In this document: piece after piece, positions 34,001-46,675 of the stretch
Layout: the number at the start of each line of letters is the position of its first letter
Position numbering within the stretch: the first letter of the stretch is position 1
Assembly (NCBI GenBank): GCA_039566865.1
Contig: CM076956.1
Location: 9,063,511-9,127,510 of the forward strand
From: Aurelia coerulea
Taxonomy: Eukaryota; Cnidaria; Scyphozoa; Semaeostomeae; Ulmaridae
Direction: 5' to 3'
Length of the DNA: 64,000 bases
Made by a program: the position numbers and the translations under genes
The notes under the pieces: model-generated
What the model saw: the letters and a program-made list of their open reading frames with translations, nothing else
Told to the model about the DNA's origin: nothing
Databases searched by the model: none

Positions 34001-37000
34001 AGATCAAAAGATTTCTGTAAAACCTTGGTTTTTATCAACCCTAGATAAATGCTGTTTAATTCAAATTCTGCTTAGTTTGCAGAGGGTAGGTAGAATGGTG
34101 CAATTATATATTTGGCAGCTTCACCTTGCTAAATGCAAATATGAAGCGTTGTCATTTAAAATTTTTTGTAGGAAACTGGATCAATGTTCTGGAATTTTGA
34201 TGCCTGCTTTGGATTGTTCCGCAAAAAGTCAGCAGGAAAGGAGCCTTTCCCTTCACTACATGGCCCCTTGTTTTTTGAAGATCAGGAAGAAGTAGATAAT
34301 TTTCTCAAGTTGTACAAAGGCACTCAGAAACATGAACGAGTCGACAAAGTATGATATATTTTGCTATACTTGATGCTTGTTGAATAAGATGGAAAAGTTA
34401 GGGCTCCTTAACGATTTGGATACATCCATTTTCCATTGACGTATTTTGTGTATTATAATACCAGGCAAGTTGAAAAAGCTAACATTAGCTGTGGAATGAA
34501 ATGTATGTGGCCGATATTCACAACTGTGAAATGTTAATCTCTCTGTCAAATAACAACTAAGATGTAAAAATTTGGTTTGGTAAAATGACTCATCATTTAG
34601 ACCCGGAAATTAGGAAATGTTGGCAGAGGGTTTGTATGGGAACAAGAATCCCACATCGACCCTGGCCCATGATTTGCTTGCCATTAAAATATAAATTCTA
34701 TGCAATTGTATGTTTAAGAAATAGAATAGTAACTGACAGACCATTATCGAATGTGGGTTTCTCGTTCCCATACAAATCCCTCGCCAGCATTTTCTCTAAT
34801 GTCTGGATCGATTTCACCAAACCAATTTTTTACATCAAAGACTCTGTATACACTTTACTGTTTTCCAATGGAAAGGTTGCAAAATCATGCTGTTTTCGGT
34901 CTTCTGTTTACACTAAAAGGTTTTTATAACTGACACAAAATGAGAACGATTTTGAAAATGGTACGATTTGAAAACGCCATGAAAAGTTTCTGTGTGAATG
35001 CTTGCGGGCAGCAAGATGATGCAGGTTATTTTTTGAACTCTTTGAATCCGTTGCGATACATTGTTCCATTTTCAGCCGTTTCCTACGTAATGGCAAATAT
35101 GTAGGTACTAAAGGAAACACGTCATGTTGAAATTTACAAGGTGAAAACTTAGAAAATACAATTTTATTTTGGACATTTTAACTTACGTCTTCCTGATTAA
35201 TCCTTGTGATATTCTACAGAACAGACATTTACACCACAGTGTTTTTACTTTACTGAATTTAGACTTTATTCATTGATTATAGTTTATCTTAGAAAATTAA
35301 AAGCTGACATGATTAATTACCAGCAATAGAAACATGGAAAAACAGATAGTTTTACAAAGGTCAAAAAAAATTATTAGACATGCATCGATGTAGATTTATA
35401 GAATAAGGATATGGACTGGAACTTTAGATTTATAGTTCATACTTCCTTTGGCAGGAATGTAGTCGATTCCAAGCTGGAGATGCAGCTACGGACTTAATGC
35501 ACTCAAAAGGTAAAAGTAAAGCTTTTGACGAAAAGGCCTTGTTCGGCTGTGTTTGTCGCCATGAGTTTCCTGTACGATTCTTGGACATAAAACATGGAGA
35601 ACGGTAAGAACAACTATTTATCTGTATTTGGATAAACTAAGAAAGTTTTGTCGAAGAGATTCCATGCTTCCTGTCCGAAATGTAGCAGTAAATTGAAATT
35701 GGGAATCTATGAATTTCAAAAATCGATTTTAAGTCGTAAATTTGTGCCTTGTGTAATTGTGTGATTGTGATTGTGTAGATGCTAGCTATGTTTGGCACAT
35801 GTCCGCCATGCATGCAAAAATTTGAATAGTCATATTTTCTGTTTTTATAATTTGTAGTAGATGAGACCTTGTAACCTTTTACAGCTTGGCATATTGTGTT
35901 CACTTGCTACAAATGCTTCTTGATTCGACCAAAAGCTCGTCAATTAAAGCAAACGTCGTTTATGATATTGCATGCAAATTACATCGTCACTTGTTGGTAA
36001 GCCAATAACCAATTTTCACGTTTTGACCTTTGAAATTAAAGAGTAAGGTGTTGCTTCCTTTGTAATTTTGAAAGAAAAATTCACCAAATGTACTTCGAAC
36101 TGCCAATAGAATTTGGAGACTAATAGATGTTTGTCTCTTGTTTCTAAGATTTAGGTTATATTTACATCGTAAGTTCGTTTAGATTTAGTAATTATTTTGA
36201 AAGACCCCTTGAAACCAGCACTTTTGTTGGAGGGCTACCCTTCTTGTTCATTGAAGTTGAAGGTGAAATTTAAAAGGAAGGTTCCAAAGCATGTTAAATC
36301 GTTACGCTAAGCGATATAATATGTAAAAGGTTTGAGCTTCTGGAGTTTGTTTATATTTTGAAACAGACAAATAACTATCTATTTTCAGAAAACTGCCAAT
36401 GAAAAAATTCTCAACAAATCAACATTTATGGTGCCTGCTTTCCATGCATTTGCTCATACGACTTCGTGCCAGGTAAGTGTTGCATATTTTACAAATCTTC
36501 GTATTTATGGGTATGGGGAAATGGGAACGGTATGGTTACGGCACTCACTTTGTCAAAATACATGAAACTGAAACACCAAAGCAAGCATTCTAGATCGTTG
36601 AACATCTTTATCTACCGCCTAGTTTATCGATAGGAAGGCGTGATCAATCTTTGTAAAGAACGCCTAGTTTTCTTTTCATTGAAAAATAAATTTGGTGTGC
36701 CTTTCTTTCAATATTGACGTAACTATTGCAACTTTCAATTTTGTTGGCTTTTCATTTGACGTTCCATTGGCCTTCGTGCAGACTTGAGTGGTTGTATCCT
36801 TCTGCAGAAACAATTTCATTAAAACCTTGTTGTTGCTCTTATAGCATTATATTACCATATCAAATCTTATATACAGCATCTATAGAAATCTTAGATAGAA
36901 ACAACATGAATCATTCTTCCAATCAATTTCTTTCAGTCTGCTATTTCAGGGAGGCAGAGTAATCGTAGAATTTCGATCAGGATTTCCAACTTTTTTCACG

Positions 37001-40000
37001 ATATAACCTTGTTTGTAAAATTGCTGGCAATTGAAGATCCAACATGCAATAAGGATGAACTTTCAATTTTTTTCCAGATGTTTTTTGTTCAGCTAACACT
37101 TTCCTATATTTATTTGCTGGCTTGCCTTTCCGATCCCGCAGTCCTCTAGTACATAACCTTTTCATTTGATAGCTTGAATACTCAATCATGTACCAGGAAG
37201 GAGCAGGCATGTCAAATGGTGAACAATGTGAGCGGTTGTGGTCATACATGAGATGCTTTAGCTCCATTACACGGGAGATGACTGCATCACATCGTCAGGA
37301 TTGCCTAACTGATGGATTGCTGTATTATGCGCAGAAAACACTGATGTGCATTGGTATGCCTATTTTATATAATGAAAAAAGTTTTTTCCGATTTTTTCAA
37401 TACTTTGTAATACAGAGTTCGCAATCTATGTAAGTACAGTTGCAAGCATCAAGAAGACTCAACAAATTTTTCAACCTGTGCGTCTTATCTCCTTTTACAT
37501 TTCTTACACCGCTGCAAATAACATTTTTAGCTACTTGGCATACTGCGATTGAATAAAGAGAAAAAGTTTGAATCGTTTGAATGTAGTTACTTTTCTGATG
37601 AAGTTAAGACTATTTACTTTTGGGCGCAATTGTAAAGGAAATTCCTGAAAAGCACCTTGGAATCGACCAATCACTATTTCAGCAATGTTTATTGTGTTGG
37701 ATAAACTATAAATTACATTGGTTGTTATATTTGACAGCCTTAATGAGACTGCTTCCCATGGTCCAATACTGTTCCCTTGCCGTAGCATCAAATTTCCTTT
37801 TTTTCGCAGGACCTCTAACTGTTCTTCGATTGCAAAATGCTGAAGATTCAGCCAAGGCCTCCACCGATGAGCTACTAGAGCTTCTCTCAAAGCTACCAGG
37901 TGAGTCAATATAAAGAATCCCCGTTTGAAAGGTCACAGCTCCATGGATATCAAGACAATGATATCGGCAAATAAATAGCTAAATGGTAAACATATTGAAA
38001 TCCATTATAAAATTTACCAGACTGAAATCGGCCAATCCGTCCTGAAATTATGAGGGCTTCCTCAAGAAAGCCATTCCTAGAAACATCCAAAACGTGGACA
38101 AAATCCCGAAGAACAAATTTCCCTAACATTTCTGCCTTACACTTCTGCGCTCTTCAGCACATGCTATCATCTATGGAGGATGAACAAATCTTCCCCCTGT
38201 TATGAATGACCTATGAGGACAAAGTACATGAAAACATGTGAGTGTCATCATTTTTAGGAAGGAAAACCAAGGAAATCTTGCTTATTGTTCTCACTCATTT
38301 GTGCAGGTTTGGTTGGGGCGGGGGGGGGGGGGCTTCCTGCAGAAAATCTCCCATATCCACGGGAAGGAATGACCGATCAAAGCTTATTGAATTACTGAAC
38401 CCAATCAAACATATTGTCAACAAAACAAGACAGTTTTCAATATTATTGCTTTGATGTTCAAGGAGTAGTGGCCTTTCAAATGGGGATTATTTTTGACACT
38501 CCCGGTGCATTGTAAAAGTTATAACTTTGATGCCTTTAACTCTTTATGAGTAGCATTAAAGCATTTTTTGTAATTTCCTGTACTATAGTTCATTAGTGAG
38601 GCTCGGAAATGGTTTTGATTCCAGGATGATTTCGATTTTGTATTGAGGGTTGTATTGCACAGTGTCTTGTATTCGCTTGTTTTGTTTTTACACGTTTTTT
38701 TAGATCCTGCGAGACATACACCGCCGCCGACTTTAGCAGCTCTATACTCTGCGCTTTCTTTTATATTCCTCTTGCGCCTCTGGTAGCATCCCTATTCTAA
38801 CACCTTTTGTGACTCATTGTAGTGGGCAGGATCCCACTTAGGCTATTGTTTTTGTATTGTTTCTGGATTTCAAGGTTTGTATGTATGCTCCGCCTGATCA
38901 CCGGAACAGTCATTACTGATGAAGGCTTACACCGAAACGTTTAACGAATGTGTTTTTTCTGAGTTTATATATTATATATCATACATTTATATATTTTATA
39001 TATATATACATATATATCTGGTTAGCTATTTTGGTGAACTGAGGGCAATTGCAATGGTATAGTAGCCACCAATGAAAGTTTGCTACTTTATGATTAGGAT
39101 GGCATACCAGCGCCCAACAAAAAGTCTAAAACTGTCATCACTTAGTTGCCGTGATCGGAACGATGAATGACTTAGCTTATTCTAGTGGGATCTTATTCTT
39201 TTCAAGCTTCAACCATAGAAGACGTTAAAATTTGGCAAACTGAACTTCGTGGACACAGTAAACATGTTTCTACAGGTAAAATATTTTGATGAAATATATC
39301 GCCACATCATAGAGATTGATAATGATTTTGTTTGATATAAAGAATCTATTGACATTCCATTTTCTAACTGGCTTGATTAATGTAATATGTATGATCAAAA
39401 GGCAGAAATTCAATGTACATCATATCTACCCAAGGTATTTCAGATAAAGAGATTTGCTAGCCATAAAATTGGATGGGATAAGTTTCCCGTCGAGCCTTAC
39501 CCTTCTATGCATTTATTATTTTTTAGCTCAAACACCGATTGTAGATGAAGACTGGAGAAAAAGATATGTTCAACGGCTCTTGTTACACAGGCAACTAAAG
39601 TAAGTAACTTATCTTCGTGTCAGGAATTTGTTGCTGAGAGCGTGGATTGTGAGTTGGCTCTATTTCTGTTGTAATGTTATCTTTGTAAGCCATAATTGCT
39701 TAAGTAGTTCACTATTTTTTCTTCTGGTTTGGAACGATTACTATTGGCTCTAGTAATTGTTAAATGTTTACTATTGGCTCTTTTGGGTTAATTTTGAGGT
39801 TTGAATCTTGCTTCAGACTCGAGATGCCATTACTTGTTCAAATGTGGGTGTTAATTTGGCAGATATTTACAAATAAATCAGCCTTCCATTTTGAGCTGCC
39901 TACCGGAATACTTCAACCAACCTAAACGAACGCGAGCAGTTTCTTTGCATCCTTGTTTTATTCCAAAGTTCTCTAATGCGTTTATGATATTTGCTTTCTT

Positions 40001-42983
40001 TGGACCTATATTACAAGCAGGATCTATTTTCTTAGGTTTTTGTAATTTTTCCCTGTTAACCCAAACTATGTTTGCCGTAGAAAAGATGTTATGGATGACC
40101 AACTCTTGGAAAGTGAAGAGCTCCTGGCACCATTGGTTAAAAAGCAGAAAAGGTAACTGCACAGCTTTTGCTGCGTACTAATATTTATCAGAAGCACCAA
40201 ATGTATATCTGGTTCAAGAGAAGTTTCAAGCATGCTATTACAGTTGTTATTCCAGGTGTCTATAGGCTGATGTAGATGAAAGTTTCTTGATAAGGGGAAG
40301 CATATTCGTCATTCCATATATAGTGATAATATTTTTGCAAGAAAAGTCTAAACTTTCCTGCCGGTTGAGTCGATAAAAACAATCTCCGTTTGGAAAGCTG
40401 GCCAAAGCTCCTTCGATATTAAGACAATAATATAGGCAAATATGTAACTTAATGCTAGACATGTTCAAATCTACTTTAGAATTTATCTTTATAAAAGTTG
40501 GTCGGTCACTCCGTTCTGAAATTATGAAGGATTTTTGTAAGAAAGCCTCTTCAAGAAACCTTCAAACTTGCCTGAAATCATAGCAACATTTTTTCCTAAC
40601 ATTTCTGCCGTACACGGGCCTTGCGGCGATGACTTCTTGACTTCTGCAAGCTTTAGTGTGTGCTATGCTCTTGGCAGGATGAGCAATTCTTTTCCCTGGT
40701 ATACCTGACTTATTCATGGGGATCCCATGCCCCAAGAGGGCAAAATACATGGGATGGGATAAATAGATACTTCAAATTTGTCTATGTACCGGGTGTCCCA
40801 GAAAGAGTACCCCTTTTGACTGGAAATGGGAACCAAACAATAAGATATCATTACTCTCCGAGTTCACAGCTAAATTTATCGATCTTCAACTTAGATGCAC
40901 ATACCTTGCATTTAGAAATCGTCCACCAAACACCGGAGAAGCTCGCAAAGTCAACATTTACAGTGCACCCAAAACCAGAGATTTTGAAAAAGGGCTTAGT
41001 CATGATTTATGTCATGGACATTTTCCAAAGCACCTGTAAACTTTTTTTTTCCGTTGTTTGCTTTTGAAAGGAATAAAAGACGCATGGACATGACCTTGAT
41101 TACACGAATATGATGAAAAATGTGGTAAGAATAATAAAGTGGTGCCACATCTCCAAAATAAGCGTGCATGTGCTCCTTTTCCTTTTCTTTTATACAAAAC
41201 ACTTGGGATGGAATGCAATGCAAGGAGCGATTCCACAAAGAAAAGTCACGTTAAGAACAATTGAATGAATTCAGGGTATAAATCTTTTCAAAAATAAAAG
41301 CTAAAGATAAAATTTGAAAATTCTTTTGCGTGGTGTCAGATCATGGCTAGGCCATTTGGTTTCAGGTTTCAGGTACACTCCAAATGTTTACCTTGTGGAG
41401 TCATATCTCCGGTATTTGGTGGTCGATTTCAAAATGCAAGGTATGTGCATTTAAGTTGAAGACCAAAAATGTAGCTATGAATTAAAAAAGCTCTGACATT
41501 TTATCGTTTTGTTCCCTTGTTCGGTCAAAAGGGGGTACTTTTTTGAAACACCCGGTATAATACCACAATTTCTTTTTAAGGGCTGAAAAGGAGCTAAAAA
41601 GGATTGAACTGGAAAACAATATCAGACGTAGATGGAAGCTAGATGCTGATAATGTGAAAGAGTACATCATAGTTATCGAGAAGGAAGAGAGGCAAATTGT
41701 CCTAGAAAAGATGATGTCGCTGGCCTTCGATCGATGGTTCCTCTTACAACTAAAGAAGAAATATTCGAGTGCGTTACTGTGCTGCCTTAAATTGTTTTTA
41801 TGTTTCTTGGTTTACTTGTTAGATCAATTTTTGTTTTCAGAAAAAGTGCGAACTCCTCCACCTAAATGATGAATGATCCTTATTGTCAACAGTAGAGACT
41901 AGAAACTTTACAGCTCAAAGTTCTAGTTGCACACACTTTTTGCCATCTTCAATGCGGAATTGTTATGCTGATAAGCACTTGTCAGTACTAAATTTAAGAG
42001 TTCTTGCATAAATGAAGGAAGCACACAACCTGTAAGACAAGAAACCTCTGACAGACTTTTAGCTGTAGAGGCATGCCTCTGCATAGCAACGACTTTTTTT
42101 CTCAAGCAAAACATTCTTGAAATTATGCTGTGCCTTTGCAAGTTCGAATAATACTCTTGTAGGTTATTTCACAGTTTTCTTTTACTATAAAATGCAGTTC
42201 TTTAAAGACAGGAAAGACACATGTCAAATGCACTGCATTTTCTTGCTACGCCAAATTTTGACTGACTTTTCCTTCTTTACAGCGGGCCAATCTATTGCAA
42301 ATGTCCTGTCTCGCAACATTAATACGAAGTGTGAACAGATAAAAAGACTCTGCAACTCATATCAGAATCGCATTGCATTTTCAATTGATGTCCTTCCACC
42401 CAGTATCACGCCTATCGAGTACTCCAAAGCGATTGACATGAAGTCCGATGTGTATTCACGATTGCCAAATTTTGGGAATGAAGATATTCCGTCGGATGTA
42501 AAAAGACGTGCTGTTGAGTTGCTTGCGAAGAACAAAAGAGCAAAAGAGGAATTAGACTTATGCAGACAAGACATGATAAATATGTTAAACCATTTAATGA
42601 TAGAGAGAAAGAAACTTAATTTAGCCATTGATGCTTTTCAAGCTGCTGAGAATATATCCTGTTACAACAAAGGTGCTTGCAGCATATTGAAAAGAAAAAG
42701 AGTCTTCACTGAGAATTTAATTCTAAGCCATAGTAAAGCTTTTGTAGACTCCGGTTTTATTCAAAGAAGTGACGTGGATTTTGGAGCAATTGAAGAGGTG
42801 AAACTACTCAATCCACCGCTCATTGATTTGTTTAATGTTGCAGAAGAAGCAAATGACTATATTTCACTGTCGGAGGACGAGGTTAGCAAAATTGTGGATA
42901 CTAGTCGTCAAGAAGGCGACGATACAGACCGTAGTTTTTCTTTGTTTCTGGAGGAAAGTAGTGACACAGATGATTATGCATAG
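28044..42983 (+). CDS. KDZ-family transposase, 17 exons, 951 aa
   Basis: The exons are 28044-28264, 30247-30511, 31394-31508, 32135-32358, 33339-33391, 33719-33800, 34172-34348, 35455-35603, 35885-35996, 36389-36472, 37173-37353, 37810-37899, 39207-39275, 39527-39599, 40081-40152, 41581-41768 and 42283-42983. All junctions are AG/GT and every phase matches, giving one frame of 2856 nt. A cysteine cluster (Cys119, 122, 131, 134, 141, 144 with nearby His) resembles the CxC/B-box-like zinc module of KDZ proteins. The core follows: CPAC (315-318), FDACF (Asp330), GCVCRHEFPVRFLD (410-423), VYDIACKL (Asp456), VPAFHAFAH, and NGEQCERLWS (Glu511/Glu514), fitting a DDE triad. The C-terminus (about 640-951) is charged and coiled-coil-like. 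Exon 6 could start at 33644 in the same phase; the shorter form fits the family better. No stop or frameshift is seen. Confidence 0.88.
29046..29173. repeat. Foldback repeat in transposase intron 1
   Basis: AAAGATGGTGGTGAGGA...ACCAAGATGAATTGCG pairs with CGCAATGAATCTTGGT...CCATCATCTTTT. Confidence 0.6.
29179..29359. mobile_element. Small foldback MITE in transposase intron 1
   Basis: Ends AATAGACCTTTTAGC and GCTAAAAGGTCTATT are exact inverse complements. Confidence 0.65.
34570..34826. mobile_element. Foldback repeat in transposase intron 7
   Basis: Arms with TTGGTTTGGTAAAATGA, GGGTTTGTATGGGAAC and CCCACATCGA pair with TCGAATGTGGG, GTTCCCATACAAATCCC and TTTCACCAAACCAA. Confidence 0.65.
37910..38235 (+). 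repeat. Dispersed repeat, copy 1 (transposase intron 12)
   Basis: It aligns in direct orientation to 40376-40752 in intron 15. Shared blocks include CTCCGTTTG-type start, TCAAGACAAT, CTGAAATTATGA and CTAACATTTCTGCC. It is diverged and non-coding. Confidence 0.65.
38916..38941 (+). ncRNA. Hammerhead-ribozyme-like motif (transposase intron 12)
   Basis: CTGATGA (38916-38922), a short GG/CC stem, then GAAACGTT. The flanks can form a long stem I: CATTA before the core pairs with TAACGAATG after it, with mismatches. As at 478, one extra base separates the core from stem II. The ACGT after GAA is self-complementary, as in dimeric hammerheads of Penelope-like elements. Likely the tail of an old retroelement. 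Confidence 0.35.
40376..40752 (+). repeat. Dispersed repeat, copy 2 (transposase intron 15)
   Basis: It is a diverged direct copy of 37910-38235. Confidence 0.65.
40789..41555. mobile_element. TA-flanked foldback MITE in transposase intron 15
   Basis: Ends CCGGGTGTCCCAGAAAG and TTTTTTGAAACACCCGG are inverted, with long imperfect arms (GTACCCCTTTTGAC / GGTCAAAAGGGGGTAC; ATGCACATACCTTGCATTT / AAATGCAAGGTATGTGCAT). TA flanks both ends. The right end stops 25 bp before exon 16. Confidence 0.8.
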
Positions 42984-43301
42984 CTTGAACGTTGATCTTC
43001 AAAGCTGTTATTGGCGTATTCATTATTAGTTACTAGTTTACCGACATAGAAATGAACTGAATGCCTTGCAGCTCTTAATGTACGAAAGTAAGATATATGC
43101 TTGCGACGAAAGTAAGATATATGCTGTTAAATTTGAGCTGACAAAGATCTAGCACCAAAATATCAAAATGACACATGCTTTGAAAGACCATTTGTTTGTC
43201 GGTATGCTATGGTTAATTTTTTTTACGTTGGACATCTGATGGTTAAATTATCTTCTTGCCCTTGTATGAAAGATTTAATATTTGATTCAAATATCGAACG
43301 C

Positions 43302-43307
43302 AATAAA
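43302..43307 (+). terminator. Polyadenylation signal of the transposase gene
   Basis: AATAAA lies about 320 bp past the stop codon, followed by a T-rich tract. Confidence 0.55.
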
Positions 43308-43411
43308 TTCACTTTTTTCTTTGTATTTCTGCTGCCTTTAATGATCCAACTAGGCTAGATTGATCAATGCAACTAGGCCAGAGAGGATTCCGTAGGTAAC
43401 CTGTGCCTGGC

Positions 43412-44617
43412 TCTTCATCCCCATCCACATTCCTTGTCTTACATTCTACATGATTATAGGCCCTGGCTGGTAATCTATGGAATGTACGGCTCTTCATCCC
43501 CATCCACATTCCTTGTCTTACATTCTACATGATTATAGGCCCTGGCTGGTAATCTATGGAATGTACGGCTCTTCATCCCCATCCACATTCCTTGTCTTAC
43601 ATTCTACATGATTATAGGCCCTGGCTGGTAATCTATGGAATGTACGGCTCTTCATCCCCATCCACATTCCTTGTCTTACATTCTACATGATTATAGGCCC
43701 TGGCTGGTAATCTATGGAATGTACGGCTCTTCATCCCCATCCACATTCCTTGTCTTACATTCTACATGATTATAGGCCCTGGCTGGTAATCTATGGAATG
43801 TACGGCTCTTCATCCCCATCCACATTCCTTGTCTTACATTCTACATGATTATAGGCCCTGGCTGGTAATCTATGGAATGTACGGCTCTTCATCCCCATCC
43901 ACATTCCTTGTCTTACATTCTACATGATTATAGGCCCTGGCTGGTAATCTATGGAATGTACGGCTCTTCATCCCCATCCACATTCCTTGTCTTACATTCT
44001 ACATGATTATAGGCCCTGGCTGGTAATCTATGGAATGTACGGCTCTTCATCCCCATCCACATTCCTTGTCTTACATTCTACATGATTATAGGCCCTGGCT
44101 GGTAATCTATGGAATGTACGGCTCTTCATCCCCATCCACATTCCTTGTCTTACATTCTACATGATTATAGGCCCTGGCTGGTAATCTATGGAATGTACGG
44201 CTCTTCATCCCCATCCACATTCCTTGTCTTACATTCTACATGATTATAGGCCCTGGCTGGTAATCTATGGAATGTACGGCTCTTCATCCCCATCCACATT
44301 CCTTGTCTTACATTCTACATGATTATAGGCCCTGGCTGGTAATCTATGGAATGTACGGCTCTTCATCCCCATCCACATTCCTTGTCTTACATTCTACATG
44401 ATTATAGGCCCTGGCTGGTAATCTATGGAATGTACGGCTCTTCGTCCCCATCCACATTCCTTGTCTTACATTCTACATGATTATAGGCCCTGGCTGGTAA
44501 TCTATGGAATGTACGGCTCTTCATCCCCATCCACATTCCTTGTCTTACATTCTACATGATTATAGGCCCTGGCTGGTAATCTATGGAATGTACGGCTCTT
44601 CATCTCCATCCACATTC
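43412..44617. repeat. 79-bp minisatellite, about 15.3 copies
   Basis: Units starting TCTTCATCCCCATCC recur every 79 bp from 43412 to 44597, nearly identical (one visible TCTTCGTCC variant near 44440). The array lies just downstream of the transposase gene. It contains no spacers, so it is not CRISPR-like. Confidence 0.95.
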
Positions 44618-44630
44618 ATCGTCTGCAGTT

Positions 44631-44781
44631 CAGGGGGGTGGGGCAGGGTGGGGCTGAAGCCACCCAATAATTTTTAAAACAATGGTGCTACGTCACACGC
44701 ATTGATTAGATGTATTTTTCTCTATTGTTTAGAACAATTGCCCCCCCCCCCCCCAATGCCAAGCTGCTTCCTACGGCCCTG
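44631..44781. mobile_element. hAT-type MITE, copy 2
   Basis: It shares its interior (AAAACAATGGTGCTACGTCA, TATTGTTTAGAACAATTG) and right end CTTCCTACGGCCCTG with 25455-25612. Flanks CTGCAGTT and CTGCAATT give an 8-bp target duplication with one mismatch. Confidence 0.8.
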
Positions 44782-44789
44782 CTGCAATT

Positions 44790-46032
44790 TCACAGAAATC
44801 TTTATATTAACTAAATTGTGAACGGTCCAAAACGTATTGTTTTGAAACCTTTCCAAATTCCAATGTAAAATATCACAACAGTACCTTCCGAGTAATGTGG
44901 TACAGGAAACAAGTGGAAATGAAGTTGAAATAGTCTATGTCAAGGATATTTTTTGTCAAAATAAATAGTTTCTTAATCAATTTTTTCCAAGTCCTGGAAT
45001 TTCTTATTTTATTGCATTCTGAGAGTTGAACCTCTAACAGTTTCTTACAAACAAGCGTTTAAAACCTACTAGGAATATAATAATGCAACCCTGCCAACCA
45101 CTGAAATGAATGAAAACACAAACACAAGAAAGTAACGAGGAACATGGCCAATATTACAAGAAACTCCGGTATTACTCTGAGGAGTGTAGAAACTTTCATA
45201 TAGATACAGATATACATATGTGTGGTAAATCAGAGAGAAGCATTGGATATACCCAGGGTACCAACAAACCTCGAGAATATGTGAAAGGAAGAGTAACATT
45301 AAGGAAGAAGTGGGAAAAGGATTTCTTTGTTTATTTTCATTTTTTGGATCTGGTACTAAGCGAAAGGGTACAGTAGGTTTGATTCTTGGAAATGATATCA
45401 CACTGCACTGAATATGGCTTCTACTTATGCTACATGTGCATGGATTCCTTCTTTTGTCTACAATGATCTGGACTTTGCAGGTATCATATATTCAGTCTGT
45501 TATTGTACATATATGTATCAAAGATTAGTTCAACTATACATGAAATCAATGTTCCACTGTCCATTTTGGGAGTACTTCTGAGGTACATATATGTATTCAC
45601 ATGTATTCATGTATTCATATGCATATGTGTGCGTATGTAATTTTTTAAGGTAGACTACAGGTGTAAGTAGTATACTTATTGTTTTCAGCCTAGTTTACAA
45701 CAGACAGGAAAGATAGATGGACTTTACATTTTATGTGTTTATGTGATTGTAATGCTATTTTAAATAAGGTTTACATTGTCAAATGGGGGCCAAATTACAA
45801 ATAATTGGGCTTGGGGGGGAGTTAAAAATATAATCGATTGTAATTTACAACTTTGACACGCGCCTTGTCTATGTGTAGCTAAAAATGATGCAAAAGTGAT
45901 TAAAACTTTGTAGTAATTGGTGGGACTACGGGTGACATAATAACAAAAAGCTCAATCCCTAAAGCCTAACCCTCAGAGCAAAGAGTTAACTGATATGTAG
46001 GAATTAGACGTATTCAATAAGATACTGCTTAT
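44790..46032. other. Non-coding spacer
   Basis: I see no gene. Short frames at 45069-45401 on either strand lack domains. There is a TATGTATTCA-rich stretch near 45590-45640. Confidence 0.5.
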
Positions 46033-46338
46033 CCTGGGGGGGGGGGTACATAACATGTTCGGGGTATGGGTATGTGTAGCCCACATGGGTGGGTTTTTGG
46101 GCCCAAAATTCTCTAAACAAAGGTCCTTTCTCGGAAAATTTTCCATAAAAATGGGTGGAGTTACGCTGAAATTCACAAAAACAGTTAGAAATTGGCAGTT
46201 TTGCGTCAAATTCAAAATTCGTCATAAAAATGGGTACCATCAAGGCACGTTTCTGTAATTAGAAGAGGGTACCTTTCTGAAAACCGGGCCCCAGAACCCA
46301 GTCCATCCACAAGTCATGTACCCCCCCCCCCTCCGGGC
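46033..46338. mobile_element. Small foldback repeat with poly-G/C ends
   Basis: A G-run followed by GTACATAACATG at the left pairs with TCATGTACCCCC at the right. The interior has repeated AAAAATGGGT. Confidence 0.5.
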
Positions 46339-46342
46339 CACT

Positions 46343-46625
46343 TATCATAAACGAGAAACTTTTGTAATTTGCTGTTTCAATTTTTCCTGTCGCACTCAAA
46401 AATGTTTTGATACTGCACAGTTATTACAACTTACAACAGTTTGGACATATTTTGAATGCGAATGATGCTATTTACTTGTTTTGAGATCTTGATAAGTAAT
46501 TTGAGAAACCTTTAGACAAAACATAATTAACTTTACACTTCCGGCATTAACAATAATAGAAATACTTGAGAACTCTTGAGTATCCAATAAAATGACCAAC
46601 AAAATTAAGAAACTGCCCACCAGCC
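46343..46625 (+). repeat. Dispersed repeat, inverted partner of 60930-61210
   Basis: Blocks ACTTTTGTAATTTGC, CACTCAAAAATGTTTTGA, ACAGTTTGGACAT, TTGAGATCTT and AAGAAACTGCC are found in order in the reverse complement of 60930-61210. Confidence 0.75.
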
Positions 46626-46675
46626 CCGGGACCTTAGTTTCTTATAAAGAAGAAGGATGTATATTTGATCATGGT

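Noticed and set aside
43309..44620. CRISPR-like array
   Set aside because: Units are contiguous 79-bp tandem copies with no unique spacers, in a eukaryotic genome.
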